Shown piece after piece: positions 35,371 to 43,630 of a DNA stretch of 64,000 bases. The position numbers were made by a program, and so were the translations under genes. Origin of the DNA: Lachnocurva sp045579705 (lineage in GTDB: Bacteria; Bacillota; Clostridia; Lachnospirales; Lachnospiraceae). The notes below the pieces were generated by a model. The model made no database searches and was not told the origin of the DNA. It was given only the letters and a program-made list of their open reading frames with translations. Location: NCBI GenBank assembly GCA_045579705.1, contig JAZNMP010000016.1, positions 1 to 64,000 on the forward strand, in the 5' to 3' direction. Within the stretch, counting starts at the first letter, position 1. Every line of letters begins with the position of its first letter.

Positions 35371-35706
35371 TTACCAGATATCATTCTCTACATAATGCTC
35401 CTGTTCCACTGCAATCAAAGGGATTGAAATCTTGTATTTTAAGCTAAGAGCACCATGATCTATACGTTTGCTATCTGCTTCACTCACCAGCTGCACCTTT
35501 AGCTCATACCCCATCTTCTTTGCTTCCTTCTGACACTTATCAATAATCTGTCTGTCAAAGTTACTATTTCCGATGAGAACAGCTGAGTCCGAAGCAAACC
35601 TCTCCGCCTTACCCGTATTAATATTTGCTGAAATGATTCCTATCCCGAGAACCAGCACAAACAGACTTATGAATACACCTGTAAAAGTTTTAATAATCAC
35701 ATCCAT
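35371..35706 (-). CDS. TadE/pseudopilin-like protein
   Basis: The 111-residue protein has an N-terminal helix (about 8-29) directly after a short start, then a soluble domain of about 80 residues. The layout matches TadE-like minor pseudopilins. The ATG at 35706 has AGGAGG seven bases upstream; a TTG two codons earlier abuts that site. It lies 11 bases after the permease-like platform gene. Confidence 0.6.
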   Translation of the reverse strand: MDVIIKTFTGVFISLFVLVLGIGIISANINTGKAERFASDSAVLIGNSNFDRQIIDKCQKEAKKMGYELKVQLVSEADSKRIDHGALSLKYKISIPLIAVEQEHYVENDIW

Positions 35707-35717
35707 ATCCAATCCTC

Positions 35718-37064
35718 CTAAATGCCTATATGATTAACATCAGAAAGATAGATAGTAAACATAACCAACATGTCACATATCATCTTTGCTCCAGCTGTAA
35801 TCTGCGGTGCTAAAAACAGCGCGCTCATTCCCGCCATCGCATCTTCATTTTTCAGTTTTCCCGCTCTATCTATCATCGCCCTATTACGGGATAATATCTC
35901 CTCAAGCTCACTGTCAGAGGAACCATTTCCATTCTCAGAAAGTGAATAGAGCACCTTCATCGTAGATTCAATATCCGGTATCTCATACTGTTTCATAAAG
36001 GAGATATATGGTTTGATTCCTGTAGGATTTAGCTTTAACTCCTTTATCAACGTTTCCAAATCTCTCTTCAATACGCATGGCGCATTCTCCAGGGATTTCT
36101 CCAGCGACACCTGAACATTATCATTCTGAAGTAGCAGTGACAGATTAATAATCCACTTCGGAAAGACTTTCTCAATCTCTCTGATAACTGCCTTCCTGTC
36201 CATCTTCCACATTAATCGCCCAGGAAAGCCGGGACGCTCTTTAAAATCCGACCATTTCCGCTGCAATTTGACCGCAAATTCCATTCCGGTTTCTTTCACA
36301 TACAGATAATCCTCTGCCAGCTTTCTGTCCGAAAGATAGAGAATCAATATATCTACCGTCAAAACTACTGTCGTTCCCAGCTGTACCAGTTGATTCGTAG
36401 CTACATCTATATCCATCCTTCCTCCGAGGATATAGATTAGAGAACACAGTAGGAGCGACATCAGAATCGACATCGTATTCTTTGTCTTCGCTCTACGCTT
36501 CTCATTTACATACTCTATCGTTCTATCCATCCATTTTCGTCGGTCATTCAGTAGTATCTTTGCACTGCTTCGATATTCTCCGCCTTCTCTTTCCACAGAA
36601 AGTGCGAAATCATGTACCATCTTCAAACCCTCATATCCATATTCCCTCTCTATAATTCCGAGGGCATCCTCCTCAGCGTTCGAGTCATAAGCATTCTCGA
36701 TATGATGAATTGCCATATTAATCTTCTTCTTCATGGTTTCCTCATCAAAGATCATTTCAACATCCCTCAGGGTATCGAGTATCTTTCCGCTCTTCTCAAA
36801 GGAATACAGAAACTGTTCCATATACACATTAATATCCGAGAATCGCCCCTGGACATACCTCGACTTCGCATTATTCCTGATGAATAAAGGCAGAAACATT
36901 ATCCCGACAGCAAACAGAATCGCCCTGTAAAAAATTCGCAACTTAAACAACTCTCCGAGTAGGAGAATCATCAGGAATATGCCGAGAATGAAGATAGCCG
37001 CTTTCTTCTTTGAAAAAATATAACCGTATTTCTTTAACTCATCCGACACCTTCTCTCTGGCCAC
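35718..37064 (-). CDS. Tad-type pilus platform protein (TadB/TadC-like)
   Basis: The 448-residue inner-membrane protein has helices near 20-65, 195-250 and at the C-terminus, separated by cytoplasmic helical segments in the GspF/TadC pattern. Tad systems normally use two such proteins (TadB and TadC, about 300 residues each); here one longer protein may do both jobs. It starts at GTG with GGAGG eight bases upstream and overlaps the ATPase gene by 26 bases. Confidence 0.72.
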   Translation of the reverse strand: MAREKVSDELKKYGYIFSKKKAAIFILGIFLMILLLGELFKLRIFYRAILFAVGIMFLPLFIRNNAKSRYVQGRFSDINVYMEQFLYSFEKSGKILDTLRDVEMIFDEETMKKKINMAIHHIENAYDSNAEEDALGIIEREYGYEGLKMVHDFALSVEREGGEYRSSAKILLNDRRKWMDRTIEYVNEKRRAKTKNTMSILMSLLLCSLIYILGGRMDIDVATNQLVQLGTTVVLTVDILILYLSDRKLAEDYLYVKETGMEFAVKLQRKWSDFKERPGFPGRLMWKMDRKAVIREIEKVFPKWIINLSLLLQNDNVQVSLEKSLENAPCVLKRDLETLIKELKLNPTGIKPYISFMKQYEIPDIESTMKVLYSLSENGNGSSDSELEEILSRNRAMIDRAGKLKNEDAMAGMSALFLAPQITAGAKMICDMLVMFTIYLSDVNHIGI

Positions 37065-38232
37065 GATATGTTCCTCCCTTCTCCGGCTCTGACATCTGCC
37101 CTGCCAGATTCTTCATAAACTCTTCAACCTCCTTCTGAAGGATTTCACGGTTTCTATCGAGGAGATCACTAACCTCCGACCAATCTCCTTCTTCACCCAT
37201 AGCGATGCCTTTGTCATTAAATATCTTCTTCAGACTCATAGGGATTCTATCACTATAGAACACTCCATCCTCTACAAGCATATGTATCAGGTTATCTTTG
37301 CCCTCCCTTGAGAAGAAAGCCACCTGATCTACATAACGCTTTACCTCATTCAATCCATGCTCATTTCTGACCTCCTTACGTTTTATGAGAACAGCTATAT
37401 CCACGAACGTATATATATCCGCAAGCAATCTGTCCTCGTCTCGCTTCTGAGCAGCCATATTGAGGATTCTATCAGGCACATTCCTAACATCATCTGTATG
37501 AAGGGTAGTCATTCCCTTTACTCCTGTAGAAAATCCTTCTATCAGGCTTAATACCTCAACAGAACGTGCCTCTGAGAGTATCATCCACTTAGGATTCAAC
37601 CTCATACAAGTCTTTATAGCCTTCGTGTAATCCAGATTCTTTCCAACAGTAATCTCTACGCAGTCACTATCAGGATTCATCTTTGAATAATGCCATTCCG
37701 GTGTATCCTCAATCGTAATAACGCGCATATCCTTCGGTATATAATTCGATAAAAATCTCGCACATTCCGTCTTCCCAACGCCCGGATTTCCCGCAAAAAC
37801 CATGTTCATCCCTGCCTTTACGCAATTCTTCAGAAATTCCAGCGTCTCCGCAGTCATATATCCGCTCGATATTACATTGAAGCTATTCAAACGCACTCTA
37901 GGCAGAGACTTTCTGATACAGATGCACCGCTTCCCTTGGCAGACATCTTCATGCACGATAGTAATACGCAAGGTTTCAGTCTCCGCTTCCAGTACAGGAT
38001 TCATCTTATGAAAAGGCTGACTGACGATATTCGAAACTCGCTTCGTAAACTGTTCTATAAACTCATCTTCAAGCTCAATATTTGAAATGAAACTCCTCTG
38101 ATTACTGCAATCAGTAATCCACAGATTTTTTCCAGAAATATCTATATCCGTCACATCATCATTAACAACATACGCATATAGCGGTCCAAAAAATCTTTCC
38201 TCATCCAGAATATTTCCATTTCTATCCTTCAT
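37039..38232 (-). CDS. cpaF: Tad/CpaF-type pilus assembly ATPase
   Basis: The 397-residue secretion ATPase has Walker A 'AGNPGVGKTECA', the Asp box 'VITIEDTPEW', a Walker B region 'WMILSEARSVEVL' (family form usually GELR) and the His box 'GMTTLHTDD'. It lies in the CpaF/TadA subgroup of GspE-like ATPases and should power pilin assembly from the cytoplasmic face. AAAGGGGGAG precedes the ATG. It immediately follows a mini-pilin-like gene. Confidence 0.88.
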   Translation of the reverse strand: MKDRNGNILDEERFFGPLYAYVVNDDVTDIDISGKNLWITDCSNQRSFISNIELEDEFIEQFTKRVSNIVSQPFHKMNPVLEAETETLRITIVHEDVCQGKRCICIRKSLPRVRLNSFNVISSGYMTAETLEFLKNCVKAGMNMVFAGNPGVGKTECARFLSNYIPKDMRVITIEDTPEWHYSKMNPDSDCVEITVGKNLDYTKAIKTCMRLNPKWMILSEARSVEVLSLIEGFSTGVKGMTTLHTDDVRNVPDRILNMAAQKRDEDRLLADIYTFVDIAVLIKRKEVRNEHGLNEVKRYVDQVAFFSREGKDNLIHMLVEDGVFYSDRIPMSLKKIFNDKGIAMGEEGDWSEVSDLLDRNREILQKEVEEFMKNLAGQMSEPEKGGTYRGQREGVG

Positions 38233-38243
38233 AAGCTCCCCCT

Positions 38244-38420
38244 TTAAATGCTACTCTTCGATGTAACCCCCTTAAAGAAGTCGCTAACCAGTCCCTGAAA
38301 GGCCTTTCCAACGATGCTGGATCCATCATGTCCAACCAGAAATACTATCAAGGCTACGAGCGCCATAATAGCTACAACTGTAATAATTGCTGAACCATAC
38401 TCTCTAATAACTTCCTGCAT
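38244..38420 (-). CDS. Mini-pilin-like membrane peptide, 58 residues
   Basis: The peptide begins 'MQEVIREYGSAIITVV', has one helix (about 10-30) and a short polar tail ending '..KGVTSKSSI'. AAGGAG lies nine bases before the ATG and it ends 11 bases before cpaF, so it is the first gene of the operon. In flp-tad loci the first gene is often the major pilin, which makes this the best major-pilin candidate. It lacks a prepilin leader. Confidence 0.68.
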   Translation of the reverse strand: MQEVIREYGSAIITVVAIMALVALIVFLVGHDGSSIVGKAFQGLVSDFFKGVTSKSSI

Positions 38421-38440
38421 TTTTCATTCTCCTTCTAAAC

Positions 38441-38475
38441 AAAAACCGCCTATATCTTTGGATCGTTTTACAGGC
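38441..38475 (-). promoter_or_regulatory. Terminator-like hairpin in the leader of the pilus operon
   Basis: On the minus strand gcctgta (38475-38469) pairs with tataggc (38454-38448; one G-U), followed after two G by five T (38445-38441) and then the ribosome-binding site of the first pilin-like gene. This is an attenuator-like arrangement. I looked for c-di-GMP-I and c-di-GMP-II riboswitch cores upstream and did not recognise either. Confidence 0.45.
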
Positions 38476-38576
38476 TTCTCACTCCCTAATTTTTGCTGGT
38501 GCGACAGATTGTATCACTACTTTTTCGAAAAAGAATAAACTAAAAATTAAAAAAATCGCCTTTATTAAATTTAAAT

Positions 38577-38618
38577 AAAAAAAATAGGAACTAAAATCCG
38601 AGGATTTTAGTTCCTATT
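38577..38618 (-). terminator. mrp terminator
   Basis: A 17-bp perfect stem (38583-38599 with 38602-38618) is followed on the minus strand by a long T-run. A weaker second hairpin (aaacgg/ccgttt, about 38647-38666) lies between it and the mrp stop. Confidence 0.88.
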
Positions 38619-38673
38619 GGCTATATTCTTTGAAATTTCAAGCTTTAAACGGTTTATAATCCGTTTATATTTA

Positions 38674-39450
38674 TTAAATTTTGTCTATAAAATCAGCGTA
38701 GTCTTTTGTCTCAAACTGATCCATTTTTCCTTCATCACAGATCTTTGCAAAAGATGGATCGAGTGGCAGCTTCGCGATTACTGAAAGATTGTTCTCTGAA
38801 GCGATTTCGTCGATATGGCTTTCCCCGAATGGGAACATTCTTTTTCCGCAATCAGGGCATTCGATATAGCTGTAATTCTCAACTACACCGAGCACTTTGA
38901 TTTTCATCTTGTTCGCCATATTAACGGCTTTCTTTACGATTAATGATACCAAATCCTGTGGTGATGTCACGATAATAATTCCGTCAAGTGGAAGTGACTG
39001 GAATACAGTCAGAGGAACATCACCTGTTCCCGGAGGCATATCCACTAATAGATAATCCAATTCTCCCCAAATTACGTCTGTCCAGAACTGCTTTACTGTA
39101 CTAGCGATAACCGGACCTCTCCATACTACAGGGTCGTCCTCGTTATCCAGAAGCAGGTTGATAGACATTATCTTTACTCCGGACTCTGATTCAACTGGAT
39201 ATGCTCCATCTGGAGTAGCGACACTTGGACCGGATACACCAAACATCTTCGGAATAGATGGACCCGTAATATCAGCATCCAAAATACCTACTGAATACCC
39301 TTTCTGTCTCAGTGAAATTGCCAGAGATGAAGTAACAGAAGACTTTCCAACTCCTCCCTTTCCACTGACTACACCTATTACATGTTTTATCTTGCTAAGC
39401 TTATTTCCTTCAATCTGAAAATTTGGCTTTGGTGGTTCCATATGTGCCAT
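38674..39450 (-). CDS. mrp: Mrp/NBP35-family iron-sulfur carrier ATPase
   Basis: The 258-residue ParA-like P-loop protein has the deviant Walker A 'GKGGVGKSSV', 'DADITGPSIPKMFG', 'LLVDMPPGTGD' and the cluster-binding pair 'CPDCGK'. Mrp proteins carry and transfer Fe-S clusters to apoproteins. The N-terminal DUF59 domain found in some members is absent. It is 19 bases downstream of coaX, with AGGAGGAG before the ATG. Confidence 0.93.
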   Translation of the reverse strand: MAHMEPPKPNFQIEGNKLSKIKHVIGVVSGKGGVGKSSVTSSLAISLRQKGYSVGILDADITGPSIPKMFGVSGPSVATPDGAYPVESESGVKIMSINLLLDNEDDPVVWRGPVIASTVKQFWTDVIWGELDYLLVDMPPGTGDVPLTVFQSLPLDGIIIVTSPQDLVSLIVKKAVNMANKMKIKVLGVVENYSYIECPDCGKRMFPFGESHIDEIASENNLSVIAKLPLDPSFAKICDEGKMDQFETKDYADFIDKI

Positions 39451-39469
39451 TTCTCGCTCCTCCTATTAA

Positions 39470-40243
39470 TTATTTAGATTTATTCTTTTCCCAAATAATC
39501 TCCAAACCATTTAAGAGAAGTTCTTCGTCATCTATCAAATCATGTGTGCAATACGGACTAACCAAAGGTCCCATTCCACCTGTGCACACTATTGATTTTG
39601 CAGGTCCCATTTCCTTCTCCAAGGCTGAGATTATTCCGTCGATCGCGCCGGCTGTGCCGTACACGATTCCGGATTTAATACAATCAACTGTATTTGTTGC
39701 TACCGCATGTTTTGGAACATTTACTTCAATAGCAGGAAGTAAAGATGTTCCCTGTGTAAGGGCATTTAATGATGTTCCAAGTCCTGGATATATGGCTCCC
39801 CCTCTGAAGTCTTTATTCTCGCCCAACACAGTTACTGTCGTAGCTGTTCCCATGTCTATGATGATACATGGTAATGGATATTTTTCTGCTGCCGCCACAG
39901 CTGTAGTGACCAGGTCAGCCCCCAAGGTTCCAGGATCGTCGATTGCAATCTTTATACCTGTTTTAATTCCAGGTCCAACCGTCAGAACTTCTACATCGGC
40001 AATTAGCTTGACTGCTTTTTCCAGTAAACCTGTTACAACAGGAACCACCGAAGAAATCACGGCCCCATCCAAGCTATCCGTCTTAATTCCGTTCAATCCG
40101 AGGATTTCCTTGAATCTAATAGCATATCCATATTCTGTTTCTTTTCTATCTGTTGGAATTCTATAAAGAGGTTTTAGCACAATCCCCTCTTTAATACATC
40201 CAAATGTTATATGCGTATTCCCTACATCAATTCCTAGTATCAT
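39470..40243 (-). CDS. coaX: Type III pantothenate kinase
   Basis: The 257-residue ASKHA-fold enzyme phosphorylates pantothenate in the first step of coenzyme A synthesis. 'ILGIDVGNTHITFG' at the start, 'GPGIKTGIKI' and 'IIDMGTATTVTVL' are the nucleotide and pantothenate motifs. Length is normal. It lies directly after a vitamin-uptake S component gene, which suggests pantothenate uptake and activation in one operon. Confidence 0.95.
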   Translation of the reverse strand: MILGIDVGNTHITFGCIKEGIVLKPLYRIPTDRKETEYGYAIRFKEILGLNGIKTDSLDGAVISSVVPVVTGLLEKAVKLIADVEVLTVGPGIKTGIKIAIDDPGTLGADLVTTAVAAAEKYPLPCIIIDMGTATTVTVLGENKDFRGGAIYPGLGTSLNALTQGTSLLPAIEVNVPKHAVATNTVDCIKSGIVYGTAGAIDGIISALEKEMGPAKSIVCTGGMGPLVSPYCTHDLIDDEELLLNGLEIIWEKNKSK

Positions 40244-40261
40244 AATCGTTCTCCTTCAGTC

Positions 40262-40873
40262 TTAGTTAGCTCTGCTAGCTCTGGTAACAATCTTAATAAT
40301 CTGAAGAACAACTGGTGTAAGTACTACTGTGATTACAATCTCAGAAATAACGTTGACAGTAATCATACCCATCAATGCAGTGAAAACAGCGCCTACACCG
40401 CTGATTTTATAAGCATCTTCCATAAGTCCCTTGAATACAAAGCAAACCATAAGTACATAAATACCTGTGTTTACGACTGGGCAAAGTAACGTTCCGATGA
40501 TAGCACCTAAAGTTCCCTTCTTTGCTGCCTTAAACGCTTTGTAAACCAATCCGCAAACGAGGCCTGCGAGGATGCCTTTTCCGAGGCAAGTGATTACTGT
40601 AGCTGGTGCATTGTACTGCATCATAAGCATACTTGCTGGATCCAATCCTCCGAGAATCATTCCGATTACTACTGCACCAAACACACCGCCTAAGAAGGCT
40701 CCTGCAAGTGGTCCATAGATAATCGCTCCGATTGCGATAGGGATCAAAACTAGTGAGATTGGAACTGGTCCGATATGTAAACCAAATGATGACAGAAGCT
40801 GTAATACGATAACTACAGCTGCCAGAACTCCTGTTCCAACCATCTTCTGTGTCTTAGTAAAACTGTTATTCAT
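40262..40873 (-). CDS. ECF transporter substrate-binding (S) component, probably pantothenate
   Basis: The 203-residue membrane protein has six predicted helices and Gly/Ala-rich loops ('GPLAGAFLGGVFGAVVIG') typical of ECF S components. Adjacency to coaX points to pantothenate (PanT-like); this is inference. The shared ECF energising genes are not in the window. AGGAGG precedes the ATG, and a hairpin at 40903-40923 lies in the leader. Confidence 0.8.
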   Translation of the reverse strand: MNNSFTKTQKMVGTGVLAAVVIVLQLLSSFGLHIGPVPISLVLIPIAIGAIIYGPLAGAFLGGVFGAVVIGMILGGLDPASMLMMQYNAPATVITCLGKGILAGLVCGLVYKAFKAAKKGTLGAIIGTLLCPVVNTGIYVLMVCFVFKGLMEDAYKISGVGAVFTALMGMITVNVISEIVITVVLTPVVLQIIKIVTRASRAN

Positions 40874-41031
40874 TTTTTCATTCCTCCTGCTGCTGTTTCC
40901 GCAAAGCCACAGCGGCTCTGCCTAGAATATAGCGCAACTCCTATTATAACTGTTTTGGGACAAAATATTGTATAAACTTTAGTGCCTTTCGAAAAAATTT
41001 CCCTTACAAATCTCATCCAGCCTCACATATG

Positions 41032-41065
41032 AAAAGGCAACCCACTGTTTTACCAGTGAGTTGCC
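41032..41065 (-). terminator. Terminator of the PilZ gene transcript
   Basis: The stem 41036-41047 with 41054-41065 (12 positions, one mismatch) is followed on the minus strand by four T. It is 12 bases past the PilZ gene stop. Confidence 0.8.
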
Positions 41066-41076
41066 TTTAATAACGT

Positions 41077-41733
41077 TTATGATCTCATCTCTCGTATCGA
41101 CATCTTTCTCATAAAAATGTATAGCGAAATATTCTTTGGCATTTCAACTATCTTACAACCATAAAGCATCTTTCCATCTTCCTCGACTGATCTCACAATC
41201 TTCACACCAAATGAAAACTCGAAATCCTCATCACGAATCGAATCTGTAAAGACAACTCTCTGGTTTATTTTTTCAAATTCCACATCTTTTTCTGCCAGAA
41301 ATCCGATACCTCTTTCGCTGATATCCTTAATCCAGATATTTGCTCGTTTCTTTGTAGTCGGATCTACACAGGTTCCTGAAATTCCTAACGTCATTCGATC
41401 CTCTGCTCTCCTATCGCTCTCTTTAGAATCGCGCAGAAATGACTTTACTCTACAAGCGTAGTAATGCTCTCCGTCAAATAGAACCGACATCACATCAACC
41501 TGTTTCCAGCAAATACGATGTCTAGTCTCTTCATCAATGGCATAAATATTGAAGATAAATGATTTCGCCATTTCCCGATTTACAGTAATCTCCTGATTCT
41601 TTACTATATAAGGCCTTAAGAGTATACCCGATTCTGATTTGCCTTCCACTTTAGTCTGCAGAGAAAAACTCTTATCCCCCCATATAACTTCAAGTTCAAC
41701 CGCCTGCTTATCAGCTAATTCCTGCAACGTCAT
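41077..41733 (-). CDS. PilZ-domain c-di-GMP receptor, YcgR-like
   Basis: The 218-residue protein has an N-terminal PilZN/YcgR-like domain (about 1-105) and a C-terminal PilZ domain. The c-di-GMP motifs are intact: 'DRRAEDR' (RxxxR) and 'DISERGIGF' (D/N-x-S-x-x-G). It should bind c-di-GMP made or degraded by proteins such as the GGDEF-EAL protein at 9022. No flagellar genes are in the window, so its output may be a pilus or surface function. It is 21 bases after the hydrolase gene. Confidence 0.88.
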   Translation of the reverse strand: MTLQELADKQAVELEVIWGDKSFSLQTKVEGKSESGILLRPYIVKNQEITVNREMAKSFIFNIYAIDEETRHRICWKQVDVMSVLFDGEHYYACRVKSFLRDSKESDRRAEDRMTLGISGTCVDPTTKKRANIWIKDISERGIGFLAEKDVEFEKINQRVVFTDSIRDEDFEFSFGVKIVRSVEEDGKMLYGCKIVEMPKNISLYIFMRKMSIREMRS

Positions 41734-41754
41734 AACAATCCCCCTTATTACAAC

Positions 41755-43098
41755 TTACCCTACATTAAAGAACGTATGTCCTTTCAATGTAAACTGATCT
41801 CTCACCCTTGATTTATCAAACCATGTCTGCCTACTGAAAGCAGCAGGTGTCATAAAGAACAACTGATTCATAGGGCCGCCTGCATAATGGTATCTCTCAC
41901 CATTATATACCGCCTGCGCCGCTGCTCTGGCATCAGCACTTACCGCACCTGGATTTGCCAGATAATACTGCAGAACAGTCATTCCCAACTCTACGTATAC
42001 GCCATTTTGACGAACAACCATCTTTCGGGACACGGGCTCAAACTGACCTTTCTGATAAACCACTTCCGTAATAGAATTCGGCATATTTCCACCATGATAA
42101 AATACTCGATTCATAATAACTGAGCCTACCGCAAGCATTCCATCATATCCCTGGTTTCCTGCTTCTGCCTGAATAATAGCACCTAACAGATTTAACTCTG
42201 AAGAATTTGAATAGCCGTTTCCTTCTGAAGAGTTAACCGGCTCTTCAGCCTGACCTTCCGCTCTCTTTCGTTCCTGTTCTTCCAAAAAACGTCTGGCCAT
42301 TTCCGCCTGAGCTGCATCTACTCTAGCCTGTACCGCCTGTGCCTCAGCTTTGTAACCGCTAATCTGAGCATCAATCTCATCGACGCTGACTGACTGCAAA
42401 TCTACCGCTTCAGATTTTTCTATCAAATCTGCATTTGCATCCTTCAGCTTTGCATCAAGCTCTACCTGCTTAGCACTCAGAGATTCCTGGTACGAAGCGA
42501 GATCCTTCTGCTTCTGCTTAAGGTCTTTAGTTTTCGACTTAATAGTCGTCTGCAATTTCTTATATGAAGTAATCAAATCTCTGTCATACTTCGCTATAGC
42601 CATCGCATATTCAGTCCTCGAAACGAACTCTGAAATCGAACCACTTGAGAATAAAATAGTTACCATATTCTCCGTAAGTGAATTCTCATACATATAAGCG
42701 AGCTGTGCCTTAAGTGCGACATACTGTTTCTTCTCATTTTCCGCAGCCTCTTCGAGCTCCTGCGAAAGACGGGCGATATCAGAAGAAGCCTGAACTACAT
42801 CCTGCTGAGCGGCCGTAACCTGATTCTGTATCTCCTTGATACTACTGTTTATCGAGTTAACATTCTTCTGAGCTTTGTTTTTTTCGTTCTGAAGGCTCTT
42901 CAAGGTAGATTTCTGACTCTTCTGTTTAGATTCGAGCTCGTTCTGCTTATCTTTCAGTTCTTTGAGCTGCTGTTCATCGGAAGTCGCAGCATAACTTACT
43001 GTTGGCACACAGAGAGTAAACACCAGCCCTAAAGCCAATGTTGCAACAAGTCTACGATATTTAGTTCGTCCAACCAAGTTCTTCTTAACTCTAACCAT
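41755..43098 (-). CDS. Secreted cell-wall hydrolase: coiled coil plus SleB/CwlJ-type domain
   Basis: The 447-residue precursor has a signal peptide (about 1-37, cleaved near 'SYAA/TSDE'), a long coiled coil (about 38-265) like those of PcsB/CwlO-type division hydrolases, a short linker and a hydrolase_2 (SleB/CwlJ) domain (about 300-447) with 'LGAIIQAEAGNQGYDGMLAV', 'VIMNRVF' and 'QFEPVS'. The catalytic glutamate in 'QAEAG' is present. It probably cleaves peptidoglycan under control of a membrane partner acting on the coiled coil. Confidence 0.87.
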   Translation of the reverse strand: MVRVKKNLVGRTKYRRLVATLALGLVFTLCVPTVSYAATSDEQQLKELKDKQNELESKQKSQKSTLKSLQNEKNKAQKNVNSINSSIKEIQNQVTAAQQDVVQASSDIARLSQELEEAAENEKKQYVALKAQLAYMYENSLTENMVTILFSSGSISEFVSRTEYAMAIAKYDRDLITSYKKLQTTIKSKTKDLKQKQKDLASYQESLSAKQVELDAKLKDANADLIEKSEAVDLQSVSVDEIDAQISGYKAEAQAVQARVDAAQAEMARRFLEEQERKRAEGQAEEPVNSSEGNGYSNSSELNLLGAIIQAEAGNQGYDGMLAVGSVIMNRVFYHGGNMPNSITEVVYQKGQFEPVSRKMVVRQNGVYVELGMTVLQYYLANPGAVSADARAAAQAVYNGERYHYAGGPMNQLFFMTPAAFSRQTWFDKSRVRDQFTLKGHTFFNVG

Positions 43099-43110
43099 AT
43101 TTAACCTTTA

Positions 43111-43602
43111 TCATTTCATACGTCTATAGGTCATATAATGATATATGATATCGTAATAAGTCTGTTCTTCAGATACAGACTCTACGTACCAGTCTTCATC
43201 CTCATCGAGATTTGGGAAAAATCTATCTGCATCGTATTCGAAATCAACCTTTGTAACGATAACTTCATCGCACATAGGAGCCAACTGTTTATACAAGCTG
43301 TCTCCACCAACCAGATAGATTTCCTGCTCATCAAAGGTTTCAAGAACCTCATCTAATTCTTCAAGTGAATGTGCTACGATTACATCTTTCTGTGAAAAAT
43401 TCTGGTTATGTGTAAGTACGATATTTACTCTATTAGGAAGTGGCATTCCATTTGGAAAGCTCTCTAACGTACGTCTTCCCATAACGATAACATTTCCTGT
43501 TGTAAATGCTCTAAATCGTTTCATATCTTCTGGAATTCTCACCAAGAGATCGTTGTTCTTACCGATAGCCCAATTGTTATCAACACAAACGATAGCTTTC
43601 AT
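43111..43602 (-). CDS. folA: Dihydrofolate reductase
   Basis: The 163-residue enzyme reduces dihydrofolate with NADPH. It has 'MKAIVCVDNNWAIGKNNDLL' start motif, 'MGRRTLESFPNG' and 'IYLVGGDSLYKQL'. It lies 28 bases after thyA, the common thyA-folA pair in which the reductase regenerates the cofactor oxidised by thymidylate synthase. GAGAGG precedes the ATG. Confidence 0.95.
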   Translation of the reverse strand: MKAIVCVDNNWAIGKNNDLLVRIPEDMKRFRAFTTGNVIVMGRRTLESFPNGMPLPNRVNIVLTHNQNFSQKDVIVAHSLEELDEVLETFDEQEIYLVGGDSLYKQLAPMCDEVIVTKVDFEYDADRFFPNLDEDEDWYVESVSEEQTYYDIIYHYMTYRRMK

Positions 43603-43630
43603 TATTATAATCCTCTCAATCAGTCATATC

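Noticed and set aside
38476..38600. c-di-GMP riboswitch in the pilus-operon leader
   Set aside because: The conserved cores of c-di-GMP-I and c-di-GMP-II aptamers were not found by eye.
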